Source of the DNA: Candidatus Saccharimonadota bacterium
GTDB taxonomy: Bacteria; Patescibacteriota; Saccharimonadia; Saccharimonadales; Saccharimonadaceae
Direction of reading: 5' to 3'
Length of the DNA stretch: 64,000 nucleotides
NCBI GenBank assembly: GCA_017557865.1
Contig: JAFYXW010000001.1
Location: 1 to 64,000, forward strand
Shown: one piece after another, positions 33,975 to 42,422 of the stretch
How the letters are laid out: each line of letters begins with the position of its first letter
How positions within the stretch are numbered: position 1 is the first letter of the stretch
The notes under the pieces: generated by a model
What the model saw: only the letters and a program-made list of their open reading frames with translations
Database searches by the model: none
What the model was told of the DNA's origin: nothing
Program-made: the position numbers and the translations under genes

Positions 33975-34517
33975 CTAATCTAACGATGTTACCGTGTTGG
34001 CAACTTTTAGCTCACTTGAACTTTTTAAATGGATAGTATAGCTGGTGCCACCAGCCAGCACAAACAAAGGAAATGCCGGCGCATGTTCGCCACCGATGTA
34101 GTAAACAAAGCGGCATTTGCGTGCCTCGATATAGTATTTGCCTCCCGCGTCATAAACGCACTTGGAGTTACACTTCTCGCAATGATATACCGTGCCGTCG
34201 CTACCCAGAACATAAAAATCATTTTTGCCTTCTATCGCATAAACATCATCGTCTAGCAAGGGTTCAATCACATAGGTTTCAGACTTTTTCGAAGTAATTA
34301 AGTCGAACTTCTCGGGGCTTTCTGTAGCCTTCGTTTGCATTTCTATTGGTACGAGAATCCAACATATGATGACTGCCATAGTAAAAAATAACCACAAAAG
34401 CTCCTCCCCCACCGTGGGCTCGAATCTGCCCCCGTTGACTACTCTTACCACCATCCAGACCATCCAAGCCAAACATAAGATAAACAAAATTAACATACAA
34501 ATACCAAAAATACCCAT
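33975..34517 (-). CDS. Membrane protein of a four-copy tandem family (copy 3)
   Basis: A 180-aa paralog: two hydrophobic segments near the N-terminus, then the shared C-terminal domain with YAIEGKNDFYVLGSDGTVYH, two CxxC-like cysteines (CEKCNSKC), YYIEARKCRF and TSYTIHLKSSSEL. The cysteines are unique to this copy. It ends VTSLD instead of SWD. It is the first gene of its unit, which continues into copy 4 ten bases later, and is driven by the hairpin-embedded promoter at 34577-34605. Confidence 0.7.
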   Translation of the reverse strand: MGIFGICMLILFILCLAWMVWMVVRVVNGGRFEPTVGEELLWLFFTMAVIICWILVPIEMQTKATESPEKFDLITSKKSETYVIEPLLDDDVYAIEGKNDFYVLGSDGTVYHCEKCNSKCVYDAGGKYYIEARKCRFVYYIGGEHAPAFPLFVLAGGTSYTIHLKSSSELKVANTVTSLD

Positions 34518-34576
34518 TCTCTCACCACCTCTCTAGTATTTTTTTAAGTTTTCAAGTTACGACACCCAGTGTTATT

Positions 34577-34608
34577 ATTTTACCATAAAAATCCCCTTTC
34601 GTAAAGGG
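34577..34608 (-). promoter_or_regulatory. Promoter with its -35 in a hairpin loop (copies 3 and 4)
   Basis: TTTACG (34600-34605), 17 bp, TAAAAT (34577-34582) with extended TGG. The -35 covers the loop and one arm of CCCTTT-ACG-AAAGGG (34594-34608), which is followed by GATTTTT, like a small terminator. Confidence 0.65.
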
Positions 34609-34616
34609 CGGCCAGA

Positions 34617-34646
34617 TAAAAAAGGAGCTGGGATTAGTCCCAGCTC
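34617..34646 (-). terminator. Terminator containing the stop codon of copy 2
   Basis: GAGCTGGGA and TCCCAGCTC (34625-34633 with 34638-34646) form a 9-bp stem with the TAA stop in the loop, followed by six T residues. Ser-Trp-Asp codons are one arm. Confidence 0.85.
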
Positions 34647-35164
34647 ACTAAATCGGGTGCGTTCACTTGTTCAATTTGGTCAATGTTTTCCAAGTGTATT
34701 ATGTATTTGGTCCCGAACGCATAAGTTAGTATCGGGTATTTCCTGTCTTTGTCTATAGTTAGATAGACGTTTCTTTTGGCTTTGTATGCTTCCGCATACG
34801 CCTTGTCGGCATCATAATTTATAATTAAATATTCGTCCTTCCACGTCTTGCCGTCGGCATAGAAGTAAAAACAGGAATCATCCTTTAAGACATAGGTGTT
34901 GTTGCCTAGCATAGGGCTAAGCTTTGCTTCCTGTGTCTTTTTTGGTGATGTATCCGCCATCTCCATGCCGCTCCAATATGTAGCTAAGATTAATATTGCG
35001 CCCTGTGCAAGCCAATAAATAATCATACAAATTATTACTGTTGCTATGAATGGCACACTATTTCTTTCGTCTTTTTTTGCCTTACAAGTGCTAATTATGC
35101 TGGCTATCGCCAACGCAATTAAGAGCATAATCATAAAAATTTGAAATAAGCCCATGAGCCCCAC
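34634..35164 (-). CDS. Membrane protein of a four-copy tandem family (copy 2)
   Basis: A 176-aa paralog with two hydrophobic segments (about residues 4-24 and 36-60), then NTYVLKDDSCFYFYADGKTW, INYDADKAYAEAYKAKRNVY and TKYIIHLENIDQIEQVN, matching the family pattern. It ends in VSWD and its stop codon lies in the loop of its own terminator. AAGGAGGTGGGG precedes the ATG. It follows copy 1 by 4 bp. Function unknown; the family is not recognised. Confidence 0.7.
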   Translation of the reverse strand: MGLMGLFQIFMIMLLIALAIASIISTCKAKKDERNSVPFIATVIICMIIYWLAQGAILILATYWSGMEMADTSPKKTQEAKLSPMLGNNTYVLKDDSCFYFYADGKTWKDEYLIINYDADKAYAEAYKAKRNVYLTIDKDRKYPILTYAFGTKYIIHLENIDQIEQVNAPDLVSWD

Positions 35165-35168
35165 CTCC

Positions 35169-35726
35169 TTAGTCCCAAGTCATGTTCACATCTTGTATTT
35201 GGTCTATACTACTTAAATGTATCGAGTAGTACAGCCTACTATTTAATGCTATGAAGGGATACTTCCTGTCTACATCTTTGGAAAAATATGCTACCTCGAG
35301 AGTTTCATATGTCTCTATGAAGTTTTTATCCGTGTCGTAGTTTAGCCCATATGTAGGCGCAGATTTCTTCTTGCCATCTTCGGTCAAAAAGTGTACTGCG
35401 TCGTCTTCATCTCTAAACAGATAAATCCCTTCTGCCACAGGGTTGAGCTCTTGGCTTTCAACCACTCTTGTCGTGATTGTCTCGATTGTAAACTGCTCGG
35501 TTTGTCTATAGACAAATCCCAAGACGATCATCCTAACAACCATTGTGGCGCCCATCATTATTAAACAGATACAAAAACCATAGCCCGCAATCTTTGGTTT
35601 TCTTTCAGCTCGCGGGTCGCCTTCTTTATAGTTCCCAAAAAAGCATGGAATCAGAGCAACTACAAAATATAGTAGCCATATTAAAACTATCCATACTACT
35701 CCCACTATATCCAATATACTGTGCAT
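35169..35726 (-). CDS. Membrane protein of a four-copy tandem family (copy 1)
   Basis: A 185-aa paralog with hydrophobic segments at about residues 6-30 and 50-72, then EGIYLFRDEDDAVHFLTEDG, YDTDKNFIETYETLEVAYFS and YYSIHLSSIDQIQDVNMTWD. It heads the first of two two-gene units. AAGAGGTGAATTT provides the ribosome site. Its promoter is embedded in the tuf terminator, so it is transcribed separately from tuf. The four copies are similar in domain order but well diverged in sequence. Confidence 0.7.
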   Translation of the reverse strand: MHSILDIVGVVWIVLIWLLYFVVALIPCFFGNYKEGDPRAERKPKIAGYGFCICLIMMGATMVVRMIVLGFVYRQTEQFTIETITTRVVESQELNPVAEGIYLFRDEDDAVHFLTEDGKKKSAPTYGLNYDTDKNFIETYETLEVAYFSKDVDRKYPFIALNSRLYYSIHLSSIDQIQDVNMTWD

Positions 35727-35787
35727 AAATTCACCTCTTTCTTCTTGTTCTAGACCAAATTGTCAAAAAAACACACCCTATACCTTA

Positions 35788-35826
35788 ATTATACCACAAA
35801 AAGCTCCTCTCGTCAAGAGAGGAGCT
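35788..35826 (-). promoter_or_regulatory. Composite element: tuf terminator with the next promoter inside
   Basis: AGCTCCTCTC and GAGAGGAGCT (35802-35811 with 35817-35826) with TTTTT terminate tuf. The loop and adjacent base form TTGACG (35811-35816), followed by 17 bp and TATAAT (35788-35793) with TGG. The terminator stem and U-tract are the promoter spacer. Confidence 0.8.
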
Positions 35827-35846
35827 AGATGTATCAGATAATTAGA

Positions 35847-37031
35847 TTATTTGATAACCTTGGTGATAACACCAGAACCAACGGTCTTGCCACCTTCACG
35901 GATAGCGAAGCGGTCGTTGTTGTTCATAGCGACAGGAGCAAGCAACTTTACGTTGAAGGTTACTTGGTCACCTGGCATTACGATTTCCTTGTCAGCTGGA
36001 AGTTCAACTTCACCAGTTACGTCAGTAGTACGGAAGTAGAACTGTGGCTTGTAACCCTTAGAGAATGGAGTGTGGCGGCCACCTTCCTCTTTCTTAAGGA
36101 TGTAAACCTGAGCCTCAAATTCGGTGTGTGGGGTGATAGAACCTGGCTTTGCAATAACTTGGCCACGTTCGATTTGATCACGCTCAATACCACGAAGAAG
36201 GAGACCAGCGTTATCGCCAGCTTGACCTTGATCGAGAGTCTTGTGGAAGGCCTCAATACCAGTTACAACTGATTTTTGAGTGTCTTTTAGACCTACGATT
36301 TCAACTTCGTCGTTTAGTTTTACAACACCTTGTTCGATACGACCAGTAGCTACAGTACCACGGCCTTTGATGGAGAAGACGTCCTCGATTGGCATTAGGA
36401 ATGGCTTATCGAGATCGTGTTCTGGGATATCAAAGTATTCGTCCATAGCGTGAACGAGTTCCATGATAGCATCTTCGTTGGCTGGATCGCCTTCAAGAGC
36501 CTTAGTAGCAGAACCCTTGATGATTGGAGCGTTGTCACCATCGAAACCATATTTGTTAAGAAGGTCACGAACATCCATCTCTACGAGCTCTACGAGTTCT
36601 GGATCAGCGAGGTCCATTTTGTTTAGGAAGACGATGATCTTTGGTACGTTTACCTGGTGAGCCAATAGTACGTGCTCACGAGTTTGTGGCAATGGACCAT
36701 CGTTAGCAGCAACTACGAGGATAGCACCATCAACCTGTGCAGCACCGGTAATCATGTTTTTAATGTAGTCTGCGTGGCCTGGCATATCTACGTGTGCGTA
36801 GTGGCGCTTTTCAGACTCATACTCTTGGTGAGAGGTAGCGATGGTGATACCACGAGCTTTCTCTTCAGGAGCGTTATCGATTTGATCATAAGCGACAGCT
36901 TTGTTTACTTCGCTTGGAAGACGCTTTGCAAGTACGTTGGTAATTGCAGCAGTCAAAGTGGTTTTACCATGGTCAACGTGACCCATAGTACCCACGTTAA
37001 TGTGTGGTTTGGAACGGTCAAAATTTGCCAT
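35847..37031 (-). CDS. tuf: Elongation factor Tu
   Basis: EF-Tu brings aminoacyl-tRNA to the ribosome. The 394-aa protein has the P-loop [10 protein letters not shown] (residue 17 on), [15 protein letters not shown] and domains 2 and 3 with [13 protein letters not shown] and [20 protein letters not shown] precedes the ATG. The promoter TTTACA-N17-TAAAAT starts 12 nt after the terminator of the preceding gene. A stem (TTGGAGC/GCTCCAA region) lies in the 5' leader. tuf and fusA are in separate units, not in a str operon. Confidence 0.98.
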   Translation of the reverse strand: MANFDRSKPHINVGTMGHVDHGKTTLTAAITNVLAKRLPSEVNKAVAYDQIDNAPEEKARGITIATSHQEYESEKRHYAHVDMPGHADYIKNMITGAAQVDGAILVVAANDGPLPQTREHVLLAHQVNVPKIIVFLNKMDLADPELVELVEMDVRDLLNKYGFDGDNAPIIKGSATKALEGDPANEDAIMELVHAMDEYFDIPEHDLDKPFLMPIEDVFSIKGRGTVATGRIEQGVVKLNDEVEIVGLKDTQKSVVTGIEAFHKTLDQGQAGDNAGLLLRGIERDQIERGQVIAKPGSITPHTEFEAQVYILKKEEGGRHTPFSKGYKPQFYFRTTDVTGEVELPADKEIVMPGDQVTFNVKLLAPVAMNNNDRFAIREGGKTVGSGVITKVIK

Positions 37032-37133
37032 TCATTCTCCTTTTATATTTATTACGTTTGGAGCGCTAATAAAAACCAGCTCCAAAGCTCTACATTATTA
37101 TTTTAGACTATTTTTCTCAAATTGTAAAGAGTA

Positions 37134-37162
37134 AAAAACCCAAGTCATTTGACTTGGGTTCT
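37134..37162 (-). terminator. Terminator of the small gene before tuf
   Basis: AACCCAAGTCA/TGACTTGGGTT forms an 11-bp stem with a two-base loop, followed leftwards by TTTT. It separates the 60-aa gene from the tuf promoter. Confidence 0.85.
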
Positions 37163-37168
37163 AGAGGG

Positions 37169-37351
37169 CTAGTAGAAAAACCAGCCGATGTCGTCAAAGA
37201 CATCGCCTAAAAAAAAGAACAATTTTGCCAAAAGGTCGAGCGGCCCGCGAAAGATAAGGCAAAATATTTCCCTGATCGAAGCACGAATCTCTTCTCTTCG
37301 GTCTTCTTCTAAATCTTCAGGTGTATAGATTAAGATAGGTTCTTTATTCAT
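37169..37351 (-). CDS. Small hypothetical protein, 60 aa
   Basis: Begins MNKEPILIYTPEDLEEDRREEI and ends with a hydrophobic, aromatic segment (IFCLIFRGPLDLLAKLFFFL then DDIGWFFY), which may be a membrane-associated helix. I use the ATG at 37351 with GGAGG eight bases upstream; a GTG at 37360 is also in frame. Its start overlaps the end of the 167-aa gene. Family not recognised. Confidence 0.6.
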   Translation of the reverse strand: MNKEPILIYTPEDLEEDRREEIRASIREIFCLIFRGPLDLLAKLFFFLGDVFDDIGWFFY

Positions 37352-37847
37352 CCTGTTCACCTCCTCCTATTCTGAGACTCTCCGCCTCGTACTCTGTAAT
37401 CAGGCCACATTCGGCAAGTTTGCTCATTAAAGCATCCCAGCCACTCATTGCCATTGAGAACTCCAGGATGTCGATAGTTCCACCACTTTGAATTAAGGTG
37501 ACTTCATCGTACAACGCTTCCTCGTTACCAAAGCTTATGAGGTTGTAGCTCTCTGCTTCTTTGATGCGTTTAGCGACTTCTTCCGGTTCAATTTCGATCC
37601 AGTAGTTGTCGTCATCTTCTTCTTCATCGATGACAAAGGGGTAATCAACATTATAGTCGTTATCGTCAATGATAAACGTCATCCAGTTGGTTTCCTTTTG
37701 TTCCAATGTAGCTCCGTTAAGAGCTTCCGGGAGATCGTTTTTTACATCTTCTAGCACTTTGATAAGACCTAAGTTGTCTTTTATCGTGCAAGACAATGTC
37801 ACAACGATATCCCCACCGTATTCAATTGTGTCGTACTTCTTCTCCAT
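37344..37847 (-). CDS. Hypothetical acidic protein, 167 aa
   Basis: A soluble acidic protein (DEEEDDDNYWIEIEPEEV in the middle) with no membrane span. The family is not recognised. AGGAGGGG precedes the ATG at 37847, and the promoter TTGACT-N17-TATAAT lies at 37916-37944, divergent from the promoter of the 92-aa gene. It forms an operon with the 60-aa gene. Confidence 0.7.
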   Translation of the reverse strand: MEKKYDTIEYGGDIVVTLSCTIKDNLGLIKVLEDVKNDLPEALNGATLEQKETNWMTFIIDDNDYNVDYPFVIDEEEDDDNYWIEIEPEEVAKRIKEAESYNLISFGNEEALYDEVTLIQSGGTIDILEFSMAMSGWDALMSKLAECGLITEYEAESLRIGGGEQDE

Positions 37848-37915
37848 ACGCCCCTCCTAAAAAATTAAACTGCAATCGTTAAACAATTGCCCACAAAATT
37901 GTTACGTCACCTTAT

Positions 37916-37981
37916 ATTATACTACATTTCTCTATAAAAGTCAATCTATCTCTAGACAAAACGCTTATTTTGTGGTATAAT
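37916..37981. promoter_or_regulatory. Divergent promoter pair
   Basis: Leftward: TTGACT (37939-37944), 17 bp, TATAAT (37916-37921). Rightward: TAGACA (37953-37958), 17 bp, TATAAT (37976-37981) with extended TGG. The two -35 elements are 8 bp apart. A small inverted repeat ACAAAA/TTTTGT lies in the rightward spacer. Confidence 0.75.
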
Positions 37982-38024
37982 GGAAAGATAACCAAATATT
38001 TTTATAAGAGAGGGGGAAATCTCT

Positions 38025-38303
38025 ATGGTTGTCGTTCTTTTTTACAGCGTGGTTGTCGTAGTATTATATGCTGCTATAATCGGCGGAGTGATATTTATTC
38101 TCAAAGCAAAAGCATTGGGTATCCCGGTTATTATAGCGGTATTGGTAGTCCTTGGCGTAATAGCCTTTGATGTAGGCTCTGCATGCCTCTTTGGCTTTTA
38201 TAAGGGGAAAAAAGACTACGAGGATACCGAGGAAACGGGCGTAGAAGAAAGAATTAAGGCCGATTTGGCCAACGACCCGCTTTGCAACCACAACACAAAA
38301 TAA
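38025..38303 (+). CDS. Small two-span membrane protein, 92 aa
   Basis: Begins MVVVLFYSVVVVVLYAAIIGGVIF and has a second hydrophobic segment (about residues 33-57, IPVIIAVLVVLGVIAFDVGSACLF), then a charged tail (GKKDYEDTEETGVEERIK). AGGGGG precedes the ATG and a consensus-like promoter drives it. A terminator (38306-38334) follows. Function unknown. Confidence 0.65.
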   Translation: MVVVLFYSVVVVVLYAAIIGGVIFILKAKALGIPVIIAVLVVLGVIAFDVGSACLFGFYKGKKDYEDTEETGVEERIKADLANDPLCNHNTK

Positions 38304-38305
38304 CA

Positions 38306-38334
38306 TAAAAAGACCCCCGCTTTGGGGGCCTTTT
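38306..38334. terminator. Bidirectional terminator between the 92-aa gene and fusA
   Basis: AAAAAG-A-CCCCC-GCTTT-GGGGG-CCTTTTT: a GC-rich stem with T runs on both strands, serving two converging genes. Confidence 0.85.
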
Positions 38335-38349
38335 TAATGCTGAGTGAAA

Positions 38350-40449
38350 TTATTTTGAATTTCTCTTTTCGATAATTTCTTGAGCTACGTTTGGTGGTAC
38401 TTCCTCGTAAGCGAATAGCTCCATAGAAGAAGCAGCACGTCCCTGAGTCATACCACGAAGGTCACCAGTGTAACCAAAGAGGTTTGCGAGTGGACAGAAA
38501 GCCTTGATAAGCTTTGCGCCACCGTTAAGATCTTCCATCTCATCGATGCGACCACGGCGAGAGTTGATATCACCAATTACGTCACCCATGAAATCTTCTG
38601 GGGTAGTAATCTCAAGTTTCATTACAGGCTCAAGAAGTACTGGGTTAGCTTTCTTGATACCTTCGCGAGTAGCAAGTGCACCGGCGAGGGTAAAGGCGAG
38701 CTCGGAGGAGTCGACATCGTGGTAGCTACCATCATAGAGGGTAGCCTTGATGTCTACTACTGGGTAACCAGCGATAACGCCGCCAGCCAAGGTGTCTTCC
38801 ACACCTTTTTGTACTGGTTTACGATATTCCTGAGGAACTACACCACCCTTAATCTGATCGATAAATTCGAAGCCTTTCCCTGGTTCATTTGGTTCAAACT
38901 TAATCCAAACGTCACCATATTGACCACGACCACCAGATTGTTTGATGTGCTTACCTTGGGCTTCGGCGGTACCACGAATAGTTTCGCGATATGCTACCTG
39001 TGGAGCACCAGTGTTGGCTTCTACGCCATGCTCACGTTTGAGACGGTCAATGATGATTTCTAGATGCAACTCACCCATACCAGAAATAATGGTTTGACCG
39101 GTTTCTTCGTCGGTATGTACGCGGAAGGTTGGATCTTCCTCAGCCATCTTGGAGAGGCCGATACCCATTTTCTCTTGGTCAGCCTTGGTTTTTGGCTCAA
39201 CAGCAATAGATACTGGAGGATCTGGGAATTCGATAGACTCTAGAAGAATTGGATGGGATGGATTACAAATAGTAGTACCGGTAGTCACATTCTTTAAGCC
39301 TACTACTGCTGCGATATCGCCAGCGCCGATTTCAGAAATATCCTTACGGTCGTTAGCGTGCATACGAACTAGGCGGCCGATACGTTCCTTATCGCCAGTA
39401 GAAGCGTTAAGAACGGTATCACCAGACTTGAGTTTACCGGCATAAACACGGATAAAGATAAGCTTACCTACGAATGGGTCGGTAGCAATCTTAAAGGCAA
39501 GAGCGGTAAGAGGCTCAGAGTTATCAGCCTTGCGGATGATTTGGTCGCCAGTCTTTGGATCGGTACCAACGGTTTGGCCTTGGTCACGATCAAGTGGAGA
39601 TGGAAGATAATCGGTCATGAGGTCGAGAACTTTTTCTACGATCACACCACGGCCATCACCACCAGTTACTAGGAAGAAGTCGCCATCAAGCACGCGCTTT
39701 CTAAGTGCTGCTTTAAGTTCTTCGGTAGTGATAGCTTCTTCACCTTCAGAGAAGTATTTGTCCATAAGAGCTTCATCAGCTTGGACAGCCTCTTCTACGA
39801 GCATGGAACGAGCATTTTTGGCTTTTTCAACCATGTCTGCTGGGATTTCACCTACAGTAAGCTCATGGTCGGCATAATCTTTGTAAGTGTAAGCCTTCAT
39901 ATCAACGAGGTCTACTACACCACAGATGTCTTTTTCAAAGCCAATTGGAAGGTGGATAGCCACAGCGTTCTTAGAAAGACGTTTGTGAATGCTATCTAGA
40001 GATTTGTAGAAATCACCACCAATTTGGTTGATTTTGTTTACGAAACAAATGCGTGGCACACCATATTTGGTAGCTTGGCGCCATACAGTTTCAGACTGAG
40101 CTTCTACACCCATCTTACCATCGAATACCACTACTGCACCGTCGAGTACACGGAGAGAACGCTCCACCTCAGCGGTAAAGTCGATGTGGCCCGGGGTATC
40201 AATAATGTTGATTTGATGACCTTTCCAATAAACGGTAACAGCAGCAGAAGTAATAGTAATACCGCGTTCCTTTTCCTGTTCCATCCAGTCGGTATCAGCA
40301 CCACCGGTGCCGCCCTTAACTAGGTCGATTTTGTGTTTGAGACCAGTACGGTAGAGAATAGCCTCACTGGTAGTAGTCTTGCCTGCATCGATGTGCGCAA
40401 TAATACCAATGTTGCGTAGCTGAGACAGGTCTTTAATTTCGTTAGCCAT
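38350..40449 (-). CDS. fusA: Elongation factor G
   Basis: EF-G drives translocation and, with RRF, recycling. The 699-aa protein begins [26 protein letters not shown] (P-loop near residue 19), with [17 protein letters not shown] and the C-terminal domain IV motif [18 protein letters not shown] precedes the ATG. Upstream is TATGATATAAT and, before it, the gatB terminator, so it has its own promoter. No rpsL/rpsG neighbours are present. Confidence 0.97.
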   Translation of the reverse strand: MANEIKDLSQLRNIGIIAHIDAGKTTTSEAILYRTGLKHKIDLVKGGTGGADTDWMEQEKERGITITSAAVTVYWKGHQINIIDTPGHIDFTAEVERSLRVLDGAVVVFDGKMGVEAQSETVWRQATKYGVPRICFVNKINQIGGDFYKSLDSIHKRLSKNAVAIHLPIGFEKDICGVVDLVDMKAYTYKDYADHELTVGEIPADMVEKAKNARSMLVEEAVQADEALMDKYFSEGEEAITTEELKAALRKRVLDGDFFLVTGGDGRGVIVEKVLDLMTDYLPSPLDRDQGQTVGTDPKTGDQIIRKADNSEPLTALAFKIATDPFVGKLIFIRVYAGKLKSGDTVLNASTGDKERIGRLVRMHANDRKDISEIGAGDIAAVVGLKNVTTGTTICNPSHPILLESIEFPDPPVSIAVEPKTKADQEKMGIGLSKMAEEDPTFRVHTDEETGQTIISGMGELHLEIIIDRLKREHGVEANTGAPQVAYRETIRGTAEAQGKHIKQSGGRGQYGDVWIKFEPNEPGKGFEFIDQIKGGVVPQEYRKPVQKGVEDTLAGGVIAGYPVVDIKATLYDGSYHDVDSSELAFTLAGALATREGIKKANPVLLEPVMKLEITTPEDFMGDVIGDINSRRGRIDEMEDLNGGAKLIKAFCPLANLFGYTGDLRGMTQGRAASSMELFAYEEVPPNVAQEIIEKRNSK

Positions 40450-40552
40450 AAGCTCCTTTATTAATATTAATTAAATTCCCTTTTACGAGTTCCACACTCA
40501 AAAATAAGGCATATTTGATATATTATATCATAAAAGTTTAAAATTTTACAAA

Positions 40553-40585
40553 AAAAGCCCCCTGTATAATAGGGGCTTTCGTTTG
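40553..40585 (-). terminator. Terminator of the gat operon
   Basis: AGCCCCT and AGGGGGCT pair across a 7-nt loop, followed by TTTTTTT on the minus strand. The fusA promoter begins at the end of the T run. Confidence 0.8.
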
Positions 40586-40590
40586 CGGCT

Positions 40591-42003
40591 TTAGCCAAGC
40601 TTCTTTTTAAGGATTTCTTGTACGGCGGATGGGTTTGCTTTGCCGTGAGATTCTTTCATCACTTGACCAACCAAGAAACCAATTACCTTCATTTCCCCGT
40701 TCTTGTAATCCTCTTGGGCCTTCTTGGTCTCTGGTTTAGAGAGTACGGTGTCTACAATCGCTTCAAGCGCACCAAGATCGTTCTCTTGGATTAGGCCAAG
40801 CTCTTTGGCGATGTTTTTAGCGCCACGGCCTTTCATTTGTGGATCAAAGAGCCGGAGGAATACTTCCTTAGTAGCAGTAGAGCTAAGCTCTTTTTTGTCG
40901 TTCATTTCGGCAAGCTCGTTTAGCTCGTTTGCGGTTGGAAGATCGTTCAAATATTCTGCAGATTTTTCTTCAGCAAGCAAGACTGATGCAAACAGGTTTG
41001 AGATATTCTTTGCATACTTTTCGTCAATTTCGCCAAGCTTCCCCATAAGGGATGGATAATCGAGCAAAATTTCTAGCGTATCACCAGCAATTACATTGGC
41101 AAATTTTTCGCGATAATCTTTTGGCATCATTGGAAGTTTTGCAGATTCTGCATCGATAAATTCTTGAGTAAGGTTAATTGGTGGAATGTCTGGTTCTGGC
41201 ATATAGCGATAATCCTTTGCTTCTTCCTTTGCACGTTGGCCAGTAGTCTCGCCGGTGGCGTCGTTCCAACCACGAGTTTCCTGAACAACTTTTTCACCAT
41301 TATCTAGCAATTTGCTTTGACGCTTAATTTCGTATTCTACAGCGCGCTCTACGCTTCTAAACGAGTTGAGGTTTTTCACCTCAGTGCGTGTGCCGAGCTT
41401 ATCGGAGCCTTCCGGTGCGACGGAAGTGTTTATGTCAAAACGCATGTTGCCAAAATATAGATCACCGTTGGTTACGCCAGCAAAGCACATCAGGCGCCAA
41501 AGCTCTTTGCAATAATCGTGCGCGTCCTTGGCAGAATGAATATCTGGCATTGAAACGATTTCAATTAATGGTGTGTCAACACGGTTTAAATCTACCAAGC
41601 TATAAGAATCAAAATGTGTAAGTTTAGCAGCATCACCCTCAAGGTGTGCGTGTTCGATACGGACACGGTTACCACTTGGTAAATCGACATAGCCTTCGCC
41701 GATAATTGGGTGATAGAACTGAGTAATTTGATACCCTTTTGGTGAATCTGGATAGAAATAATGCTTGCGGTCAAATCTAGAAGAAGCATTAATCTCACAG
41801 TTCATTGCGCGGCCAGCTAAGATTGCCAAGCGAATTGCCTCGCCGTTTAGCCTTGGCAACATACCAGGGAGAGCATAGTCTACTGGCGATACACAAGAGT
41901 TTGGTTCTTTGCCACGCGCATCATTATCTACTTCAGAAAACAACTTTGTCTTAGTGCAAAGCTGTACATGACATTCGACGCCGATAGTTGGAATATATTT
42001 CAT
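40591..42003 (-). CDS. gatB: Asp/Glu-tRNA amidotransferase subunit B
   Basis: GatB binds the mischarged tRNA and activates it with ATP. The 470-aa protein starts MKYIPTIGVECHVQLCTKTKLF (family E-x-H-x-Q-L), with KHYFYPDSPKGYQITQ, the MPEPDIPP motif, and a C-terminal YqeY-like domain (KKAQEDYKNGEMKVIGFLVGQVMKES). Its start codon overlaps the stop of the HEPN-like gene by one base (TAATG), with AGGAG upstream. Completes the GatCAB complex. Confidence 0.95.
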   Translation of the reverse strand: MKYIPTIGVECHVQLCTKTKLFSEVDNDARGKEPNSCVSPVDYALPGMLPRLNGEAIRLAILAGRAMNCEINASSRFDRKHYFYPDSPKGYQITQFYHPIIGEGYVDLPSGNRVRIEHAHLEGDAAKLTHFDSYSLVDLNRVDTPLIEIVSMPDIHSAKDAHDYCKELWRLMCFAGVTNGDLYFGNMRFDINTSVAPEGSDKLGTRTEVKNLNSFRSVERAVEYEIKRQSKLLDNGEKVVQETRGWNDATGETTGQRAKEEAKDYRYMPEPDIPPINLTQEFIDAESAKLPMMPKDYREKFANVIAGDTLEILLDYPSLMGKLGEIDEKYAKNISNLFASVLLAEEKSAEYLNDLPTANELNELAEMNDKKELSSTATKEVFLRLFDPQMKGRGAKNIAKELGLIQENDLGALEAIVDTVLSKPETKKAQEDYKNGEMKVIGFLVGQVMKESHGKANPSAVQEILKKKLG

Positions 42004-42422
42004 TAGATTGCTCCTAGATCTTTTAGTGCTTGTTTATAAATTCCGATTGCGGTCATTGCTTGTTTGTATCCGATTTCAAGATCGGTTTCATGCGCAATTG
42101 CGTTCCTGAGTTTATGTGCGCGCCATACTGAATTAATGTCTTTAAATCTATCTCCAGATTTTTTTAGTCTGTCGCCCATCGTTTTGCCGGCTACGCCCAT
42201 CTCGTTTAGAGCCTTATCGAGCAGTTTGTCTGCTTCGATGATTGCCAAGCTGTAGCTAGCGACATTGTCTTTTTGCAACTTGTTTTCGATTGCCAAAAAC
42301 CTTGCTTGGTAGGACTCTTTGTCAAAATGATAAACGCGTTTACCAGTGAGCAGAATTGCAACAAAGACAAAAACCGCCACAATTAAAATCGCGATGGTAA
42401 AGATTACTACTCCGCCGTCCAT
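42003..42422 (-). CDS. Membrane-anchored HEPN-like protein inside the gat operon
   Basis: A 139-aa protein with an N-terminal membrane span (about residues 5-27, VIFTIAILIVAVFVFVAILL) and a helical cytoplasmic domain. It contains RNAIAH (residues about 105-110), the Rx4H pattern of HEPN nucleotide/RNA-processing domains, followed by E. The start and end each overlap gatA and gatB by one base (TAATG), so it is translationally coupled to both. It could also be a plain structural helical bundle that merely matches the motif. Its position between gatA and gatB suggests a link to translation. Confidence 0.55.
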   Translation of the reverse strand: MDGGVVIFTIAILIVAVFVFVAILLTGKRVYHFDKESYQARFLAIENKLQKDNVASYSLAIIEADKLLDKALNEMGVAGKTMGDRLKKSGDRFKDINSVWRAHKLRNAIAHETDLEIGYKQAMTAIGIYKQALKDLGAI

